Source: JAXLQL01 sp046331625
GTDB lineage: Bacteria > Acidobacteriota > Terriglobia > Bryobacterales > Bryobacteraceae
DNA: 64,000 bases
Reading direction: 5' to 3'
Assembly: GCA_046331625.1 (NCBI GenBank)
Contig: JAXLQL010000036.1
Coordinates: 1-64,000 of the forward strand
Shown here in pieces: positions 61,312-64,000 of the stretch. How positions within the stretch are numbered: the stretch's first letter is position 1; the number at the start of each line of letters is the position of its first letter. The notes below the pieces were generated by a model. The model was not told the origin of the DNA. It worked only from the letters and a program-made list of their open reading frames with translations, and searched no databases. The position numbers and the translations under genes were made by a program.

Positions 61312-61408
61312 GCGGGACTGGAAGTCCCGCAGCGGGCTGAAAGCCCGCCCCACTAAACCGGGTCCAAAATCTTCGCGGCTGGCGAAGAAACCGAAGGACA
61401 GCAGTACA
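61312..61408 (+). repeat. Intergenic repeat with conserved tail
   Basis: GCGGGACTGGAAGTCCCGC (61312-61330) and GCGGGCTGAAAGCCCGC (61332-61348) form two perfect hairpins. Note that the second stem has a compensated change from GCAGGCT/AGCCTGC to GCGGGCT/AGCCCGC. The tail ATCTTCGCGGCTGGCGAAG then AAACCGAAGGACAGCAGTAC follows, containing a TTCGC...GCGAA hairpin. Confidence 0.8.
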
Positions 61409-61425
61409 TTGAGGCTGTGTGCGCG

Positions 61426-64000
61426 TCAGCGGACGGCGATCGTGGTTACGACCGTCGGTGGCAGGGTGCTGCCGATATCGCGCAGGCGAAGGGCGATCGG
61501 AACGCGGGGTCCCGGAGCCGTATTGAGCGGAACTTTGACGTTGATTTGCCAGACTCCCGGCAAGCCCGGCGCCAAGCCCGAGTACAGGATGTGGTCGCCC
61601 GGAACGAACGCCGCTCCGATCACAATCGCACGGTCGCCGGAGAGTTCGGGGATCGCCACGATGCCAGTGGGGGCCGTACCATCGGCCGGAGCGCCGTCCA
61701 CATGACCCGCACCTGTTCCGTAGAGCGTGATCACCTTGCCGCGTTCGGCGGCCACGAGCGTTGTGGTCCCGATCAGGCCGGATCCGTTGAGAGTGTTGTT
61801 GTCTTCGGCGTTGGCGGCCACTACTTGCCCCGTGCCCGTTCCAAGCAGCGTGAAGAGCGCCGGCGAGGCCACGTCCATCGGAATCTGCGCGGCGGTAATC
61901 ACGCGTCCGGTGGCGGGCTGGGTCACTTCGAGATCCACCGTGCCCGACGATGGGGCGTTGTTCGGCATCAGGAAATTGATCTGCTCGGCTGAGATGAAGT
62001 AGATGGGCACGGGTTGATCGTTGATCAAAACCTGGATCCCACCCAATTCCTTCGGCAGCGGCACTTGGCTCGCCACCACGATCTGATCGGTGAACGTGTA
62101 GTTGAACGGAGTGCTCTTGAGCGTGGTGATCATGCCCGGAGTCACTCGCGGCAAAAAGTGCGCCCCGTTGGTGGCAACGATCGTGGGATAGTGAATCGCG
62201 ATCCGGTTCGCGCCGTCGGCGACATAGAGGTTGCTGAACGCGTCGAGCGTCAGCGCTCGCGGACTCGCGGCGTTCACGCGATAGTCCGGCGCGTCGCCCT
62301 TGATCGTGAGATCGTCGAACTTCGGGTACCGCCGCGCTTCGAGCGCTCCCGTATTGCCGACCCAGATTTCGCCGGTCACCAGACTGACGAAAAGACTAAT
62401 GGGCCTGTTCACACCGTTGCGCAGGAGCGTCGCCGGCCGCGGATCGTTGCCGGAGAGGCTGATCAACCGGCCGTAAATGGCGATGCGGCTGTTGCCTTCG
62501 TCGGCTGCGTGCAAGCGGTCATCGCTATCCATGGCGATGTGGCGCACGCCGTTGTAGCGGTTGTCGGCATTGCCGGCGTCGGACGAGTTGAAATCCGGCT
62601 GCCCGAACACGCGCGTGGCGGCCATGCCCGTGCTGAACGGCGGCGTAAATTGCAGGATCCGGTTGTGGCCGGCGTCGGAAACGAAAAGCGATCCATTCGA
62701 GGAGAAGACGAGACCATAGGGCACGGCCATGGTGCGCGCCGTAGCATCGGTGAAGCGAGACGTGAAGCTCGATTGCCCGATGACCATGTCGGCCTGCATG
62801 GGCCGCTGGCGTTGTTCGAACGGCTTGGGGAAGCGCAGCACGCGGCCGTTACCGCTGTCGCAGACGAAGAGGTTCCCTTCTTTGTCGACGGCCACGCCGA
62901 GTGGGCTCGCCAAGCCCTGGTTGCCGCGCGTGGTGAACTCACCGAACGGGAAGTTGATCACCGAACGGTAGAAGTCGGGTTGGCCGATCACGATGTCGGC
63001 TTTGTCGCCTTGTCTCACTTTGAGCGCATTGGAGAAGCCGAGGATGCGATGGTTGTTCGTATCGGCGACGTACATGCGCGGCGGCGTGGCCGAGTTGTCG
63101 ATCACGATGCCGGCGCCGCCGCCGAAGTTGAACTCGCGCCCTTCGATGAAATTCGGTGACCGGAATTCGAGCCCGATCTGGCCGAGCACGCGCTTGGCGT
63201 TGTAGGGCGCAGTGGCCGCCAGTGGCGGTCCAGTGGAGATGTCGCCCATGACGAGCACGCGGTTGTTCTGCGAGTCGACGATCCAGGTTTCGCCGCCGGC
63301 GAAGACGCCGAAGCTCGGCGCGAGCAGGCTCGAAGAGTTGGGCTCGGCGAGGCCGCGGTTGGGCTTCAGCTCCGATTGCTGCGACGTGTCTTGCCCGATG
63401 ATCGCCGTAGCCTTCGGTGAAGGGTCGGTTTGCGTTTCCGCGGCCCAGGTATCGAAGGCGGGGAAGCGCATGATCCGGTGAGCGGGAGTGTCCACCACGA
63501 AAGGAATGTTGCCGATGGTGAACACCGAGGAAGGCGGAATGATGTCGCCGCCGCTGATGGCGATGCCCATCGTGTACTCGTTGATCGCCGGCAGCGCTTG
63601 CTGGCCCTGCGCCACGGCGGGCGTGATTCCCATCACGCGCGTGGCGTCCATGCCGGAAACGAAAGGACCGCGATAGACGAGCACCCGGTTGTTTTGATCG
63701 GGGACGAACAGCCGTCCGCTCTGATCGAGCGCCATCGGACCCGGCCATTGCATCTTGCTCTTGTTGATCTTGACGCGGGGATCGGGGTTGCGGCCGAGCC
63801 CATCGTTGGTGCGAAAGTCGGATTGGCCCAGCACGATGGTCGCGGCCGGACCGTTGCTGGCTCCGTCACCGAGGGCGCTCGAAGGATACCGCAGCAGGCG
63901 GTTGTTGCCGGCGTCGTTGATCCACAAGTTGCCTTGGGCGTCAAACAGCGGCGAGACCTGGAAGACCGAGCCCGTATTCAGAGCGAGGCTGCGTTCGGTG
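61426..64000 (-). CDS. NHL-repeat secreted protein with TIGR03437 C-terminal domain (5' end outside window)
   Basis: About 857 residues are visible. The frame stays open to the window edge, so the TTG at 63927 is not taken as the start. The body is a chain of NHL beta-propeller repeats (LWINDAGNNRLLRYPSSALG; RLFVPDQNNRVLVYRGPF; MYVADTNNHRILGFSNAL; LFVCDSGNGRVLRFPKPF; LFVSDAGHNRILQFTPPF), each followed by a VIGQPDF-type strand. The final 220 residues are the TIGR03437 domain (VLINDQPVPIYFISAEQINF; GKVITLYGTGAGHVDG; LPGVWQINVKVPLN). NHL propellers bind proteins or carbohydrates. Probably secreted and co-evolved with the surface proteins at 4-12 kb. Confidence 0.82.
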   Translation of the reverse strand, partial: TERSLALNTGSVFQVSPLFDAQGNLWINDAGNNRLLRYPSSALGDGASNGPAATIVLGQSDFRTNDGLGRNPDPRVKINKSKMQWPGPMALDQSGRLFVPDQNNRVLVYRGPFVSGMDATRVMGITPAVAQGQQALPAINEYTMGIAISGGDIIPPSSVFTIGNIPFVVDTPAHRIMRFPAFDTWAAETQTDPSPKATAIIGQDTSQQSELKPNRGLAEPNSSSLLAPSFGVFAGGETWIVDSQNNRVLVMGDISTGPPLAATAPYNAKRVLGQIGLEFRSPNFIEGREFNFGGGAGIVIDNSATPPRMYVADTNNHRILGFSNALKVRQGDKADIVIGQPDFYRSVINFPFGEFTTRGNQGLASPLGVAVDKEGNLFVCDSGNGRVLRFPKPFEQRQRPMQADMVIGQSSFTSRFTDATARTMAVPYGLVFSSNGSLFVSDAGHNRILQFTPPFSTGMAATRVFGQPDFNSSDAGNADNRYNGVRHIAMDSDDRLHAADEGNSRIAIYGRLISLSGNDPRPATLLRNGVNRPISLFVSLVTGEIWVGNTGALEARRYPKFDDLTIKGDAPDYRVNAASPRALTLDAFSNLYVADGANRIAIHYPTIVATNGAHFLPRVTPGMITTLKSTPFNYTFTDQIVVASQVPLPKELGGIQVLINDQPVPIYFISAEQINFLMPNNAPSSGTVDLEVTQPATGRVITAAQIPMDVASPALFTLLGTGTGQVVAANAEDNNTLNGSGLIGTTTLVAAERGKVITLYGTGAGHVDGAPADGTAPTGIVAIPELSGDRAIVIGAAFVPGDHILYSGLAPGLPGVWQINVKVPLNTAPGPRVPIALRLRDIGSTLPPTVVTTIAVR

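Noticed and set aside
31560..61408. CRISPR array from the recurrent repeats
   Set aside because: The repeats are kilobases apart, imperfect, in both orientations and lack regular spacers; no cas1/cas2 genes are present.
1..64000. tRNA or rRNA genes and insertion sequences
   Set aside because: Reading both strands I found no cloverleaf with conserved TTC loop sequence, no rRNA segment and no transposase; a tRNAscan and Rfam run would be the decisive check.

Overview
The window looks like chromosomal DNA from a high-GC soil acidobacterium of the Bryobacterales / Solibacter group. The clearest marker is the C-terminal domain known as TIGR03437 ('Solibacter uncharacterized C-terminal domain'), which I recognise at the end of three large secreted proteins (4084-7605, 7692-11864, 61426-64000). 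A ScyD/ScyE-type secreted protein, an Oar-like TonB-dependent receptor, and several Tat/Sec-exported hydrolases and oxidoreductases fit the same group. The taxonomic call is inference from protein families. I saw no rRNA, tRNA, CRISPR array, transposase or phage gene.

Layout. 1-12.8 kb: end of an outer-membrane protein, a ScyD/ScyE-like protein, an MFS anion-symporter-like transporter, two broken tandem Uma2-family genes, two giant Ig/BACON-type surface proteins and an acetamidase/formamidase. 12.8-17.7 kb (minus strand): a tightly packed run of DUF72, MFS exporter, MoxR-like ATPase and vWA protein. 17.7-25.6 kb: a dipeptidyl-peptidase-IV-like protease, a hypothetical protein, a sulfatase and a complete cobalamin-dependent methionine synthase. 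25.6-31.5 kb: a lone GspG-like pseudopilin, a decayed toxin-antitoxin pair, an AI-2E-type permease, ruvX-mltG and a cytosolic AAA ATPase. 31.7-39 kb: a YyaL-type thioredoxin-domain protein, thiol peroxidase, an exported methyltransferase-like protein, a YkgJ-type cysteine-cluster protein, ssb and a membrane TPR protein.

39.2-43.6 kb holds the most unusual locus: a minus-strand three-gene cassette made of a helix-turn-helix-like protein (frameshifted near its end), an AAA ATPase and a protein joining a RecB/Cas4-type PD-(D/E)XK nuclease to an FtsK alpha/beta translocase motor. Copies of an intergenic two-hairpin repeat lie on both sides. I treat it as a candidate uncharacterised DNA-processing or defence cassette.

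43.8-64 kb: the TonB receptor, an ammonium transporter, a three-gene secreted carbohydrate-type operon (Tat-exported protein, Gfo/Idh/MocA oxidoreductase, esterase), an ankyrin protein, and a redox regulon (MarR, YceI, NmrA-like) with matching palindromic operators in two promoters. After it come a large FAD/Fe-S oxidoreductase with a PyrK-like end and the 3' part of an NHL-repeat protein.

A family of imperfect repeats recurs in the gaps. Its core is a GCGGGACT/AGTCCCGC hairpin followed by a GCAGGCT/AGCCTGC hairpin, and some copies add a conserved tail. It sits in all five convergent gene gaps of about 60 bases or more, which suggests a role at transcript ends.
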